From JADLDB01 sp040752975 (lineage in GTDB: Bacteria; Myxococcota; Myxococcia; Myxococcales; Myxococcaceae), in NCBI GenBank assembly GCA_040752975.1, contig JBFMHF010000011.1, forward strand, positions 1 to 64,000: a DNA stretch of 64,000 bases. The letters are read 5' to 3'. The translations under genes were made by a program, and so were the position numbers. This document shows positions 42,819 to 53,735 of the stretch, in pieces. Every line of letters starts with the position of its first letter. The first letter of the stretch is position 1. The notes below the pieces were generated by a model. The model made no database searches. It was not told the origin of the DNA and saw only the letters and a list, made by a program, of their open reading frames with translations.

Positions 42819-43959
<1,141 letters not shown>

Positions 43960-43963
<4 letters not shown>

Positions 43964-45012
43964 AAACCGTCCGCACCGGCTACGTCCGGCCCATCGACTT
44001 CCGCAGCGGCCACGTCGACATGACGCACGGCTCGGGCGGACGCGCCATGGCTCAGCTCATCGACGAGCTGTTCCTCGCCGCCTTCGACAACGAGTACCTG
44101 CGGGCGCAGAACGACCAGGCCTGCTTTACGGTGCCGCCGGGCCGGCTGGTGATGGCCACCGACGCGCACGTCGTCTCGCCGCTGTTCTTTCCCGGGGGAG
44201 ACATCGGCTGCCTGTCGGTGCACGGCACCATCAACGACGTGGCGATGGCCGGGGCGCGGCCGCTGCACCTCTCGGCCAGCTTCATCCTCGAGGAAGGCTT
44301 CCCGCTGGCCGACTTGAAGCGCATCGTGGAGTCGATGGCGAAGGCCTCGCGCGAGGCGGGCGTGTCCATCGTCACCGGCGACACGAAGGTGGTGGAGAAG
44401 GGCAGCGCCGACGGCGTCTTCATCACCACCACCGGGGTGGGCGTCGTACCGGACGGCGTGGAGCTGTCGGGGGACCGCCTGCGGCCGGGCGACGTGCTGT
44501 TGCTCTCCGGCACGCTGGGCGACCACGGGGTCGCCATCATGGCCCAGCGCGAGAGCCTGGGCTTCTCCACCACCATCGAGTCGGACACGGCCGCGCTGCA
44601 CGGGCTGGTGGCGGCGATGCTGGAGGTGGCGCCGAAGGCGCTGCGGGCCTTGCGCGATCCGACGCGGGGCGGGCTGGGCACCACGTTGAACGAGTGGGCG
44701 CGGCAGTCGCGTGTGGGCCTGGTGGTGGACGAGGCGGCCTTGCCGGTGCGGCCCGAGGTGGCGGCGGCCTGCGAGTTCCTGGGCCTGGATCCGCTGTACG
44801 TGGCCAACGAAGGCAAGCTGGTGTGCGCCTGCGCGAGCGAGGCCGCGCCGAAGGTGCTGGAGGCGATGCGCGCGCACCCGCTGGGGCGCAACGCAGCCCT
44901 CATCGGGAAGGTGCAGGAGGACGAGCACCACTTCGTGCAGATGGACACCTCCTTCGGCGGCCGGCGCATCGTCGACTGGCTGACCGGCGAGCAGCTCCCG
45001 AGGATCTGCTGA
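43960..45012 (+). CDS. hypE: Hydrogenase maturation protein HypE
   Basis: A 350-residue HypE, which dehydrates carbamoylated Cys to the thiocyanate that supplies CN ligands. It has the N-terminal DMTHGSGG and ATDAHVVSPLFFPGGDIG (ATP and metal binding) and ends LPRIC, the modified C-terminal Cys. Carbamoyl transfer requires HypF, which is not in the window. It shares one base with hypX (TGATG). Confidence 0.96.
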
Positions 45013-46727
45013 TGCGCGTCCTGCTCCTCGCCCACGCCTTCAACAGCCTCACCCAGCGGCTGTGGGTGGAGCTCGAGGCGCGCGGGCATGAGGTGTCGCT
45101 GGAGCTGGACATCGCCGACGCCGTCACGCTGGAGGCGGTGCAGCTGTTCCGGCCGGACGTGGTGGTCGCGTCGTTCCTCAAGCGCGCCATCCCCGAGGCG
45201 GTGTGGGGGGCCGTGCCCTGCCTGGTGGTGCACCCGGGGCCGCCGGGCGACCGCGGCCCGTCCTCCCTGGACTGGGCCATCCTCGAAGGGAAGAAGGAGT
45301 GGGGCGTCACGGTGCTGCAGGCCAACGCGGTGATGGACGGCGGGCCGGTGTGGGCCTTTCGCAGTTTCCCGATGCGCGAGGCCCGGAAGAGCAGCCTGTA
45401 CCGCAACGAGGTGACGGAGGCGGCCACCGAGGCGGTGCTGGAGGCGCTGGAGAAGCTGCAGGCGGGCGCCCGGCCCGAAGAGCAGAGCGAGGCCACCGCG
45501 AGGCCGAGGCCGATGATGAAGCAGATGCACCGGCGCATCGACTGGGCGAAGGACGACACGCAGACGGTGCTGCGGAAGGTGCGCGCGTCCGACTCGGTGC
45601 CCGGGGTGCAGGACTCGCTCTGCGGGCTGGACGTGTACCTCTTCAACGCCTCTCCCGACGCCACGCGACGAGGCGCGCCGGGCGCGTTGCTGGGGCGGAA
45701 GAATGGCGCGGTGCTGGGGGCCACCGTCGACGGCGCGGTGTGGCTGACGCACTTGAAGCGCGCGGGGCAGCCGGGCACACCGGAAGCCGAGGCGCCCTTC
45801 AAGCTGCCGGCGGTGGACGTGCTGGGCGAGGCGGGCCGCGCGTTGCCCGAGCTGGACGAGGGGTGGGAGCCCATCCACTACCAGCGCGACGGGGACGTGG
45901 GCCTCTTGTCCTTCGACTTCTACAACGGGGCCATGTCCACCTCGGACTGCCTGCGGCTGCGCGACGCCTTCCTCGAGGCCGCGCGCCAGCCCACGAAGGT
46001 GCTGGTGCTGTTGGGCGGGCCCGACTTCTGGTCGAACGGCATTCACCTCAACGCCATCGAGGCGGCGGAGAGCCCGGCCGACGAGTCGATGCGGAACATC
46101 GAGGCGATGGACGAGCTGTGCCGGGCCATCATCGAGTGCACCTCGCAGCTCACCGTGGCGGCGCTGCAGGGGAACGCGGGGGCGGGCGGCTGCTTCCTCG
46201 CGCTGGCGGCGGACGTGGTGCTGGCGCGCGACGGCGTGGTGCTGAACCCCCACTACAAGAACATGGGGAACCTGTACGGCTCGGAGTACTGGACGTACCT
46301 GCTGCCGCGGCGGGTGGGCGTGAAGGAGGCCGAGGCCATCACCCAGCAGCGGCTGCCGCTCTCCGCCCAGGAGGCGAAGCGGCGGGGCCTGCTCGACGGG
46401 TGCTTCCCCGGCCCGCCGGCGCGCTTCGTGGAAGAGGTGAAGGCGTACGCGGCGGCGCTCGCGGGTGAAGCGCGCTTCGCGAACCGGCTCGAGGCGAAGC
46501 GGGCGGGGCGGGAGCGGGACGAGGCGGAGAAGCCGCTGGCGAAGTACCGCGAGGAGGAGCTGGCGAAGATGCGGCTCAACTTCTACGGCTTCGACCCCAG
46601 CTACCACGTGGCGCGCTTCCACTTCGTGCACCGGCTGCCGCACGCGTGGACACCGCTGCACCTGGCGCGGCACCGGGCGAATGCCTGGAAGAAGCAGGCG
46701 GCGCTGGGGACGCGCGCGCGGGGCTGA
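45012..46727 (+). CDS. hypX: HypX (CO-forming hydrogenase maturation enzyme)
   Basis: A 571-residue protein with the two HypX domains. The N-terminal formyl-THF hydrolase/transferase-like half (residues 1-270) contains VHPGPPGDRGPSSLDWAI, with the HxxPG-type substrate site. The C-terminal enoyl-CoA hydratase/isomerase-like half contains QGNAGAGGCFLALAADV and NPHYKNMGNLYGSEYWTYLL. In known systems HypX makes the CO ligand of the active site from formyl-THF under air. It therefore marks an oxygen-tolerant [NiFe] hydrogenase. It directly follows hypE. hypA, hypB, hypF and the hydrogenase subunits must be elsewhere. Confidence 0.92.
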   Translation: MRVLLLAHAFNSLTQRLWVELEARGHEVSLELDIADAVTLEAVQLFRPDVVVASFLKRAIPEAVWGAVPCLVVHPGPPGDRGPSSLDWAILEGKKEWGVTVLQANAVMDGGPVWAFRSFPMREARKSSLYRNEVTEAATEAVLEALEKLQAGARPEEQSEATARPRPMMKQMHRRIDWAKDDTQTVLRKVRASDSVPGVQDSLCGLDVYLFNASPDATRRGAPGALLGRKNGAVLGATVDGAVWLTHLKRAGQPGTPEAEAPFKLPAVDVLGEAGRALPELDEGWEPIHYQRDGDVGLLSFDFYNGAMSTSDCLRLRDAFLEAARQPTKVLVLLGGPDFWSNGIHLNAIEAAESPADESMRNIEAMDELCRAIIECTSQLTVAALQGNAGAGGCFLALAADVVLARDGVVLNPHYKNMGNLYGSEYWTYLLPRRVGVKEAEAITQQRLPLSAQEAKRRGLLDGCFPGPPARFVEEVKAYAAALAGEARFANRLEAKRAGRERDEAEKPLAKYREEELAKMRLNFYGFDPSYHVARFHFVHRLPHAWTPLHLARHRANAWKKQAALGTRARG

Positions 46728-46734
46728 CGCCGCC

Positions 46735-46965
46735 TCAGGTGGAGTCCTTCTCCACGCGGTGCCACTTGAAGGCGTTGCAGCGGGGACACCGGGCGAAGGT
46801 GCGCTTGCCCCGGCTGGCGGCCTTGTAGCGCACGCCGCCCATCTCCCAGACGGAGGTGCGGAGGTCGCACGTCGGGCAGATGAACTTCCACGCGCGCGAC
46901 TCGCGCTCCATGTCCTCGGCCAGCTTCCGGGGCAGCTTGCTGACGAGCCAGTGGATGAGGCTCAT
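46735..46965 (-). CDS. Small zinc-ribbon protein
   Basis: A 76-residue protein with two CxxC pairs (CPTC near residue 30 and CPRC near 60), suggesting one zinc ribbon. A helical N-terminus (IHWLVSKLPRKLAEDMERE) precedes it. It is 4 bp downstream of the TFIIB-type zinc-ribbon gene on the same strand, forming a small operon of zinc-finger proteins. It converges on hypX (7-bp gap). Function unknown. Confidence 0.7.
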   Translation of the reverse strand: MSLIHWLVSKLPRKLAEDMERESRAWKFICPTCDLRTSVWEMGGVRYKAASRGKRTFARCPRCNAFKWHRVEKDST

Positions 46966-46969
46966 GGGC

Positions 46970-47371
46970 TCAGGTGCCGAGCGAGTGGAGCCAGGCCATC
47001 ACGTCGTCCTGCACCTGCTTCTCGGGACGCGCGGGCGGCGGCGGCGAGCCGGCCTGGATGCGCACCGGCTGGCCGCCGTTGAGCGCGGTGAGCTCGCCGT
47101 CGTCGAGGAAGACGCCGTTGCACTTCGTGCAGAACTCCACCCGCAGGCCACCACACTCCGCGGGGCGCATGGGGATGGCGCAGCGCGGGCAGCGGCGGGA
47201 ACTCTCCTGCTCCTCGGTCAGCCTCGCGGACGGCCGCTTGCCCAGCGTGGCTTCCAGCTCGCCGCCGTCGAACCACAGGCCGCGGCAGAAGGTGCAGCGA
47301 TCGAGTGTGAGTTTTCCGGCCTGGAACTCGCGCATCTGGCCGGTGCAGCCGGGGCAGGTGAGAGCAGACAT
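46970..47371 (-). CDS. TFIIB-type zinc-ribbon protein
   Basis: A 133-residue protein with two zinc-ribbon units of the zf-TFIIB type: CPGCTGQMREF ... CTFCRGLWFDGGEL and CPRCAIPMRPA ... CTKCNGVFLDDGEL. Each ends in the characteristic GLWFDGGEL-like strand. Such short proteins are widespread in bacteria with unknown role. ATG 47371 opens the first ribbon directly. A Pro-rich stretch and a short helix follow. The downstream small zinc-ribbon gene is probably co-transcribed. Confidence 0.8.
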   Translation of the reverse strand: MSALTCPGCTGQMREFQAGKLTLDRCTFCRGLWFDGGELEATLGKRPSARLTEEQESSRRCPRCAIPMRPAECGGLRVEFCTKCNGVFLDDGELTALNGGQPVRIQAGSPPPPARPEKQVQDDVMAWLHSLGT

Positions 47372-47382
47372 GACCCAGCAGC

Positions 47383-50300
47383 CTACTCCGTCGGGCGGAA
47401 GGTGGAGCGCCTCCTCCGGCGCTGGAGCAACCAGCCAGCGAGGAGAGCAAAGGGCCACGCGGTACCCGGCGAGCCGACGTTGCACCCACAGCCGCCAGCC
47501 GGCGAGTTGCCGCCACCTGCGCCACCGCCGGTGCCGCCGCCAGCGCTTCCGCCACCGCCGCCCGCGCCACCGTCGACGCCTGCAGCACCGCCACCGCCTG
47601 TGCCACCGCCTGTGCCACCGTCGACGGCGCTGCACGTACCGGCGTTGCACGTCCCTGGGCTGCACTGCATCGTTGTCTCAGGAGGGCAGTCGGGCGAAGT
47701 GCCTGCGCAGGAGGCGGCATGAATGGCCGTGTCGCCCACGCATTCGGCAGCCCGGCATTGCGTGGTGGCCGGGGCGAAGGTGTCAGCCGGACAGGCAGCG
47801 CTGTTGCCGGTGCAGGACTCGGGCACGTCGCACACGCCTGCCGAGGTGCGGCACTGCGTTGTGGCCGGAAGTAAACTACACACGCCATCGACGGCCGCGC
47901 CTGCATCGACGCTGCACGCCTGGCAATCGTCGGGGCTGTTGCCACCGCAGGCCGAGTTGCAGCAGACGCCGTCGACACACGCCCCGGAGTTGCAATGCGC
48001 GCTCAGCTGACAGGGCAACCCGTCCACGAAGGGACTCATCCAGTGCCACGTGTCGGACACACTGGGGCTCTCGCCGCTGCCACCGAACAGCACCGCTTTC
48101 GTCCCCAGCGTCGCCATCGCGTGCCCAAAACGCATCGCTGGGCTGGTGGTGGGGGCGCTTTGTGTCCAGTTGGCGCCATTCCAATCCCAGGTGTCCGACA
48201 GGCGGTTGCTGGAGTCAGTTCCCCCAAACAGCACCACTCTCGTCCCCACCGTCGCCAGCGCGTGGTCGTTGCGCGCAGGTGGGCTGGTGGAGGGGTTGCG
48301 TTGTGTCCAGTTGGCGCCGTCCCACTCCCACGTGTCCGACAAACTTCCGCTGGTGGCATGGCCTCCGAACAGCACCACCCTGTTGCCCAACGTCGCCATC
48401 GCATGGGCGCTGCGCGCGGGTGGGCTGGTGGAAGGGGTGCGCTGCGTCCAATTCGTCCCATCCCACTCCCAGGTGTCCGACAGGCGGCCACTGGCGTCGT
48501 TCCCGCCAAACAGCACGACCCTGCTGCCCAGCGTCGCCATCGCATGCTTGCCGCGCGGGGGTGGGCTGGTGGAGGGGGTGCGTTGTGTCCAGGTGGTGCC
48601 GTCCCACTCCCAGGTGTCCGACAGGAAGCTGCTGCCGAACCCACCAAACAGCACCACCTTGTTGCCCAGCGTCGCCATGGCGTGGCCGTTGCGGGCGGAC
48701 GGGCTGGTGGGAGGGGCGCGTTGTGTCCAGGTGGCCCCGTCCCACTCCCAGGTGTCCGACACACGGGTATTGAAGTAGCCCCCAAACAGCACGACCCTGC
48801 TGCCCAGCGTCGCCATCGCATGGTTGTTGCGCGGGGGTGGGCTGGTGGAGGGGGTGCGTTGTGTCCAGGTGGTGCCGTTCCACTCCCAGGTGTCTGACAG
48901 GGCGCCGGTGTTGTCGGCGCTACCTCCAAACAGCACCACACCGTTACCCAGCGTCGCCATGGCGTGGTGGCTGCGCGCGGCAGGGGTGGTGGTGGGAGTG
49001 CGCTGCGTCCAGCTGGCTCCGTCCCATTCCCAGATGTCCGACAGGTGGCTACCGACGGTCAGGCCTCCAAACAGCACCACCCGCGTACCCAGCGATGCCA
49101 TTGCGTGAAGCGGCCGCGCGGGCGGGCCGACGCCCGTCTGCTGCGTCCAGTCGACGCCGTCCCATTCCCACGTGTCCGACAGGTAGGCTGAGCCGTCACG
49201 TCCCCCAAACAGCACCACCTTCGTCCCAAGCGTCGCCATCGCGTGGGCGTAGCGCGCGGGTGGGCTGGTGGAGGGGGTGCGCTGCGTCCAGGTGGTGCCG
49301 TCCCACTCCCAGGTGTCCGACAGCAAGCGGCCGGTGCCCGCGCCGCCGAACAGCACCACCTTCGTGCCCAGCGTTGCCATTGCATGGAGGGAGCGCGTCG
49401 TTGGGCTGGTGGCGGGGTTGCGCTGTGTCCAGGTGGTGCCGTCCCACTCCCAGGTGTCCGAGAGGTTGCTGCCACCGCTGCTGCTGCCCCCGAAGAGCAC
49501 CACCCTGTTGCCCAGCGTTGCCATGGCGTGGCCCACGCGCGCGGTTGGGCTGGTGGCAGGGGTGCGCTGTGTCCACGTGGTGCCGTCCCACTCCCAGGTG
49601 TCTGCGAAGGTGTCGTCTCCATTGCCCCCGAACAACACCACCCTGCTGCCCAGCGTCGCCATCGCGTGGCCCGAGCGGTTGCGCAGCGGCACCATGTCCG
49701 TCCAGCCGGGCAACTCCACCACCGGGTCCACCAGCACCGGCCAGGCCGCGCCTTCCGTCTCCACCTTCAGCGCCAGCACCAGGCCCTGCGTCTCGAGGCG
49801 GCAGGGGACTCGTCGCCCACGCGCGTCGACGGCCAGTGGTGGACGCACCCGCAGCGCCGTCTCGCCCCGCCCGTTGACGAGGGTTGCTCCGCCGTCGGCC
49901 TCCACGCGCAGCGTCTTCAGCCACTCGGGGCCCTGTACCACCCACTCGAAGCGCCGCGGGGCTGTCTCGTTCTTCAGGAGGTAGAGGGCCTCGACGAAGT
50001 CGCTGCCGCTCACCACGAAGCCGTCGGTGGCCGCGTATTGGTTGGCGTACACTGCCCACGCCCCCTCCTTCTCCAGCCGTGACTGCTCCCGCGCCCCCGT
50101 GGGTTTCAACGCCACCGTGGCGGCGCCCAGGTGGACCTCGAGGGCTCCGTCGCCCCGTGCGGGAAGGGAGAAAGAGAGGCGCCTGTCGAAGCCCCTGGGC
50201 AGCACCAGCGACTTCGCCTGGCCAGACTTCGCCTCCTGCCACGGCAACAGCCGCCCATTCGACAACTGCTGAGCAAGTTCGACGTCTCGCGCTGCAAACG

Positions 50301-50454
50301 CTTCGGCTGTCTTGACCCGGTCCGCTGCCGACGCCGCGTCCTCCACCCTCGACGGTTGCACCTCGTGACGCTGTCCGCAGGACACCGCCAGCGCCGCCAC
50401 GCCCACCACCAGGGCCTTCCAGACCACCGCCCACGTCGCGCTCTCGTTTCTCAT
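47383..50454 (-). CDS. Kelch-repeat lipoprotein with MYXO-CTERM-like sorting tail
   Basis: A 1023-residue exported protein. It has a lipobox (LAVSC near residue 26), about 230 residues of beta-rich N-terminal region, then twelve Kelch-type repeats of about 49-50 residues, each with HAMATLG, VVLFGG and SDTWEWDG. This indicates two six-bladed propellers. A Cys-rich region (CNSGACVDGVCC) and a Gly-rich linker follow. The end is GGCGCNVG, a hydrophobic helix (WPFALLAGWLL) and RRRRR, as in MYXO-CTERM tails cleaved by a myxobacterial sortase. ATG 50454 is chosen for the signal peptide, with GAGGGGG 9 bp upstream. Role: probably surface adhesion or carbohydrate binding; not demonstrable here. Confidence 0.85.
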   Translation of the reverse strand: MRNESATWAVVWKALVVGVAALAVSCGQRHEVQPSRVEDAASAADRVKTAEAFAARDVELAQQLSNGRLLPWQEAKSGQAKSLVLPRGFDRRLSFSLPARGDGALEVHLGAATVALKPTGAREQSRLEKEGAWAVYANQYAATDGFVVSGSDFVEALYLLKNETAPRRFEWVVQGPEWLKTLRVEADGGATLVNGRGETALRVRPPLAVDARGRRVPCRLETQGLVLALKVETEGAAWPVLVDPVVELPGWTDMVPLRNRSGHAMATLGSRVVLFGGNGDDTFADTWEWDGTTWTQRTPATSPTARVGHAMATLGNRVVLFGGSSSGGSNLSDTWEWDGTTWTQRNPATSPTTRSLHAMATLGTKVVLFGGAGTGRLLSDTWEWDGTTWTQRTPSTSPPARYAHAMATLGTKVVLFGGRDGSAYLSDTWEWDGVDWTQQTGVGPPARPLHAMASLGTRVVLFGGLTVGSHLSDIWEWDGASWTQRTPTTTPAARSHHAMATLGNGVVLFGGSADNTGALSDTWEWNGTTWTQRTPSTSPPPRNNHAMATLGSRVVLFGGYFNTRVSDTWEWDGATWTQRAPPTSPSARNGHAMATLGNKVVLFGGFGSSFLSDTWEWDGTTWTQRTPSTSPPPRGKHAMATLGSRVVLFGGNDASGRLSDTWEWDGTNWTQRTPSTSPPARSAHAMATLGNRVVLFGGHATSGSLSDTWEWDGANWTQRNPSTSPPARNDHALATVGTRVVLFGGTDSSNRLSDTWDWNGANWTQSAPTTSPAMRFGHAMATLGTKAVLFGGSGESPSVSDTWHWMSPFVDGLPCQLSAHCNSGACVDGVCCNSACGGNSPDDCQACSVDAGAAVDGVCSLLPATTQCRTSAGVCDVPESCTGNSAACPADTFAPATTQCRAAECVGDTAIHAASCAGTSPDCPPETTMQCSPGTCNAGTCSAVDGGTGGGTGGGGAAGVDGGAGGGGGSAGGGTGGGAGGGNSPAGGCGCNVGSPGTAWPFALLAGWLLQRRRRRSTFRPTE

Positions 50455-50566
50455 CGGTGCAGTCCCCCTCGGTCCCGGACATCGTCCACGAGACCGACTC
50501 CAATTGGCGTCAAGCACACTTCAAGGTGTCGAGTTGATGCTGCCACTACCCTCCGCGGTTGTCGGC

Positions 50567-51724
50567 CTACGGCTGCGGCGGAGCGAAGCCGTCCACGTCG
50601 GCGGGGTTCGACGGCACCTTCACCTCGCCCGCCACCACCTTCGCGCGCAAGGCCTCCACCTTCGCCAGCACGGCGTCCTTGTCCGACAGGCCCACCGTCA
50701 CCGGCGCGTAGGTGACGCCGCCTTCCTTGAGGCCCATCACCACGTCCGTCGCGGTGAAGGCGCCATCGAAGAGGTCGCGCGCCGCCTGGTACACGGCGAG
50801 GTCCACGCGCTTCACCATCGACGTCAGCACGGCGTCGGGCGCCAGGTGCGATTGGTCGCTGTCCACGCCGATGACGAAGACGGCCTTCTTCGCCTCGCGC
50901 GCCTCCTTCACCGCCTGGATGACGCCCAGCCCGTCGCTGCCCGCCGCCTGGAAGAGGACCTCGCAGCCCTTGGCAATCAGGTCCTGCGCCACCTGCTTGC
51001 CCGCCGCCACGTTGTCGAAGGTGCCGGTGTACTGCACCAGCACCTGCGCTTTCGGATTCGTCGTCTTCACCCCGGCGCGGAAGCCCGCCTCGAACTTCTT
51101 GATGAGGGGAATCTCCATGCCGCCCACGAAGCCCACCTTCTCCTTCGCCACCAGCCCGGCCAGCGCGCCGACGAGGAAGCTGCCTTCCTCCTCGCGGAAC
51201 ACCACCGTGCGCACGTTGGGCAGCTTCAAGGGCTCGCCCTTCGCGTCCAGCAGCGGGCTGTCGATGAGGAGGAACTTCGCCTGCGGGTTGGCCTTCGCCA
51301 CCGCCTCCACCGCGTTCTCCAGCATGAAGCCCACGCCGATGGTGAGCCCCGCGCCCTGGTCGACGAGCAACTGCAGGTTGGGCTGGTAGTCCTCCTGCGC
51401 CTTCGACTGGACGACGAGAGGCTTCACCGGGATGGGCGTGACGCGCGCCTTGAGCTCGGCCGGAATCGTCGTCTCGCGCGCCGGGGCGGGCAGCCGCTCG
51501 TACCTGCCGGATACGAAGCGCGAGCCCGCCGCCCACGTCTCGAGGCCGCGCAGCGCGGAGTCGTTGAAGGACTGGTCTCCCCGCCCGCCCACGTCCGTCA
51601 CCAGGCCCACCACCAACGTCTTGTCCGGCTTGGGCGACTCGCCCCCGGGCGTCTGGGGCGGAGACTCCTTCTTGCAGGCGGTGAGGGCCAGCGATGCGGC
51701 GACGGCGGCGAGGACGAGGCGCAT
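50567..51724 (-). CDS. BMP-family ABC substrate-binding lipoprotein (nucleoside type)
   Basis: A 385-residue lipoprotein (lipobox LTAC near residue 17) of the Bmp/PnrA-like family: VGLVTDVGGRGDQSFND at the start of the mature protein, the GVGFMLENAV segment, FREEEGSFLVGALAG, VGFVGGMEIPLIKKFEAGFR, and later CEVLFQAAGSDGLG. These are the usual nucleoside-binding signatures. The matching ATPase and permeases are 11-16 kb away (35716-39804), so the importer is split within this window. It starts at ATG 51724 with a weak ribosome site. Confidence 0.93.
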   Translation of the reverse strand: MRLVLAAVAASLALTACKKESPPQTPGGESPKPDKTLVVGLVTDVGGRGDQSFNDSALRGLETWAAGSRFVSGRYERLPAPARETTIPAELKARVTPIPVKPLVVQSKAQEDYQPNLQLLVDQGAGLTIGVGFMLENAVEAVAKANPQAKFLLIDSPLLDAKGEPLKLPNVRTVVFREEEGSFLVGALAGLVAKEKVGFVGGMEIPLIKKFEAGFRAGVKTTNPKAQVLVQYTGTFDNVAAGKQVAQDLIAKGCEVLFQAAGSDGLGVIQAVKEAREAKKAVFVIGVDSDQSHLAPDAVLTSMVKRVDLAVYQAARDLFDGAFTATDVVMGLKEGGVTYAPVTVGLSDKDAVLAKVEALRAKVVAGEVKVPSNPADVDGFAPPQP

Positions 51725-51867
51725 GGCCGCTTCAAAGCACCTGGGCGCGGCCCCTGTCATGGATCCCGCGCAAGGACTCCGGTTGACGCGTCGCGCGACA
51801 CCCGCGCGTGTCACCTCCAGGGGCCCGCGCTTCTTTCCGACGTCCCCGGCGTGCTGAAGCCTTCTCC

Positions 51868-53733
51868 ATGCGTCGCCTCCTCGTCCTCTCCCTCTTTCCC
51901 CTCCTCTTCTCCTGCGGCCAGCGCGCGCCCGAGCCCCCGCACCTCCTCTACTCGGAGGACGTCGCCTCGTTGGAGAACCCCTTCCCCGACGCGCGCCTCG
52001 CCGGGAAGGACTTCGCCACGCGCCCGGGCTGGTACCTGCCCTTCCTCCACCCGAAAGCGCAGACGACGAAGGTGAAGAAGATGCTGGACGGCTGGGCAGT
52101 GCGCTCGGCGTCGGAGGTGACGGCGGTGGGCGCCTTCAACCCGGTGCTGCTGCGCGCGTCGGTGCCGCTGGACGGCGCGACGGCGGAGGGTGCGGTGGCG
52201 CGGCTGCGGAAGGTGGGCGACGGCTACGAGGTGCTGGAGCGCGCCGTGCGCGTCGAACATTCCCGCGACGCCCTGGCCGACACCGGCCGCGAGCCCGACG
52301 AAGCGTACCCCGACTTCCTCCTGGTGCGGCCCACGGTGCCGCTGCCGCCGGGCGAAGAGGGGCTCCTCGTGGTGCTGGACTCGCTGAAGGGCGCGGGCGG
52401 CGTGGCGCTCGGTCGCGGCTACGACTTCGAGGACGCGCCCGAGACGGAGGCGGTGGTGGCGAAGGCCGCCGGGGCGCTGGGCGTCGAGGCGTCTCGCGTG
52501 CTGTTGACGTTGCCGCAGACGGCGCCTGGTTCGCGGGCGCCGCTGGACGCGCTGGCCGCGTGGGTGGACTCGCAGCCGCCCGCTCCCGTGACCGTGCCCC
52601 CGCGCGCGGTGGTGACGGAGGGCGACGTGACGCGGCCGGTGGGCACCTTCCGTCCTCAGGACGCCGAGTGGAGCGAGCTGACGCCGTGGCTGGAGAAGCA
52701 CGGCTTCGGCCGGCCGGCCACACACGTCGGGCAGGTGGTCATCGGCACCTTCACCAGCCGGGAATTGCGCGTCGACGGGCTGTGGGCGGCGGGGAACGTG
52801 GCCGCGCCTGAAAGCGCGCCGGCCGTCGCGCTCCCCTTTGTCCTCACGGTGCCCGCGGGTCCGAAGCCGGCGGGCGGGTGGACCGTCGTCATCGGGGGCC
52901 ACGGGCTGGCATCGCGCAACCTCCCTCAGAAGGGCAACGACATCGCCTTCTGCCTCGAGCTGGCGGAGTTGTTTGCGCGGGAGGGCCTCGCGTGCCTCGG
53001 CATCGACGCCCCGGCCCACGGGCTGCGCGGCAACGTCCTCGACTTCTTCTCGCTCGACGACATCGTCCGCGTGCGCGACTCGATGCGCCAGATGGCCTTC
53101 GACCAATTGATGCTGGCGCGCATGGCGGAAGGCCTGGACGTCGACGGTGACGGGGCGCCCGACACCGGCGAGCTGGCCTACTTCGGCAACTCGATGGGCA
53201 GCGTGATGGGCGCCACCTTCGTGTCCTTCGCCCCGAAGGTGAAGACGGTGGTGCTGAACGTGCCGGGCGCAGGGCTGGGGAACATCTTGAACTCCGTCAC
53301 CATCCGTGACCGGGTGGGCCTCTTGATGGTGGCCGAGACGGACCTCGCCTTCGGCAGCACCGAGTACTACGCGGCGTTTCCCCTCTTCCGCACGCTGGCG
53401 CAGGTGTTCATCGACCCCGGCGACCCCATCACGCTGGCGCACGCGCCCTCGAGTGCGCAGGCGGTGCTGGTGCAGGAAGGGCTGGGGGACCGCACCATGC
53501 CCAACGAGGCCACCGCCGACCTGGCTGGCGTGTTGAGCGCGCCGCTGGCCACCACCGCCGAGCAGGGGACGACGCCGCTGCGCCGCTACTTCCGCGCCGA
53601 CCCGGCCCGGTACCTGCCGGCGTCGCAGGCGCTGCTGGAAGATCCACACAACCTCTTCTGGAACGCGGCGGAGGTGCGCCGGCAGGCGCTGCGCTTCCTC
53701 ACCTCGAAGGGCACCGTCCTCGAAGCGCCCTGA
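51868..53733 (+). CDS. Alpha/beta-hydrolase lipoprotein (lipase-like)
   Basis: A 621-residue lipoprotein (lipobox LFSC near residue 16). The first 290 residues resemble the N-terminal beta-rich domain of bacterial virulence-type lipases. The alpha/beta-hydrolase part has WTVVIGGHGLASRN (oxyanion region) and the nucleophile in YFGNSMGS (GxSxG form). The FLTSKGTVLEAP end is plain. Probable substrate: an ester or lipid at the cell surface. ATG 51868 starts the signal peptide. It diverges from the BMP-binding gene. Confidence 0.75.
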   Translation: MRRLLVLSLFPLLFSCGQRAPEPPHLLYSEDVASLENPFPDARLAGKDFATRPGWYLPFLHPKAQTTKVKKMLDGWAVRSASEVTAVGAFNPVLLRASVPLDGATAEGAVARLRKVGDGYEVLERAVRVEHSRDALADTGREPDEAYPDFLLVRPTVPLPPGEEGLLVVLDSLKGAGGVALGRGYDFEDAPETEAVVAKAAGALGVEASRVLLTLPQTAPGSRAPLDALAAWVDSQPPAPVTVPPRAVVTEGDVTRPVGTFRPQDAEWSELTPWLEKHGFGRPATHVGQVVIGTFTSRELRVDGLWAAGNVAAPESAPAVALPFVLTVPAGPKPAGGWTVVIGGHGLASRNLPQKGNDIAFCLELAELFAREGLACLGIDAPAHGLRGNVLDFFSLDDIVRVRDSMRQMAFDQLMLARMAEGLDVDGDGAPDTGELAYFGNSMGSVMGATFVSFAPKVKTVVLNVPGAGLGNILNSVTIRDRVGLLMVAETDLAFGSTEYYAAFPLFRTLAQVFIDPGDPITLAHAPSSAQAVLVQEGLGDRTMPNEATADLAGVLSAPLATTAEQGTTPLRRYFRADPARYLPASQALLEDPHNLFWNAAEVRRQALRFLTSKGTVLEAP

Positions 53734-53735
53734 CG

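Noticed and set aside
44052..46673. An 873-codon minus-strand frame opposite hypE and hypX
   Set aside because: His/Arg/Leu-rich shadow of two certain genes; no motif of its own.
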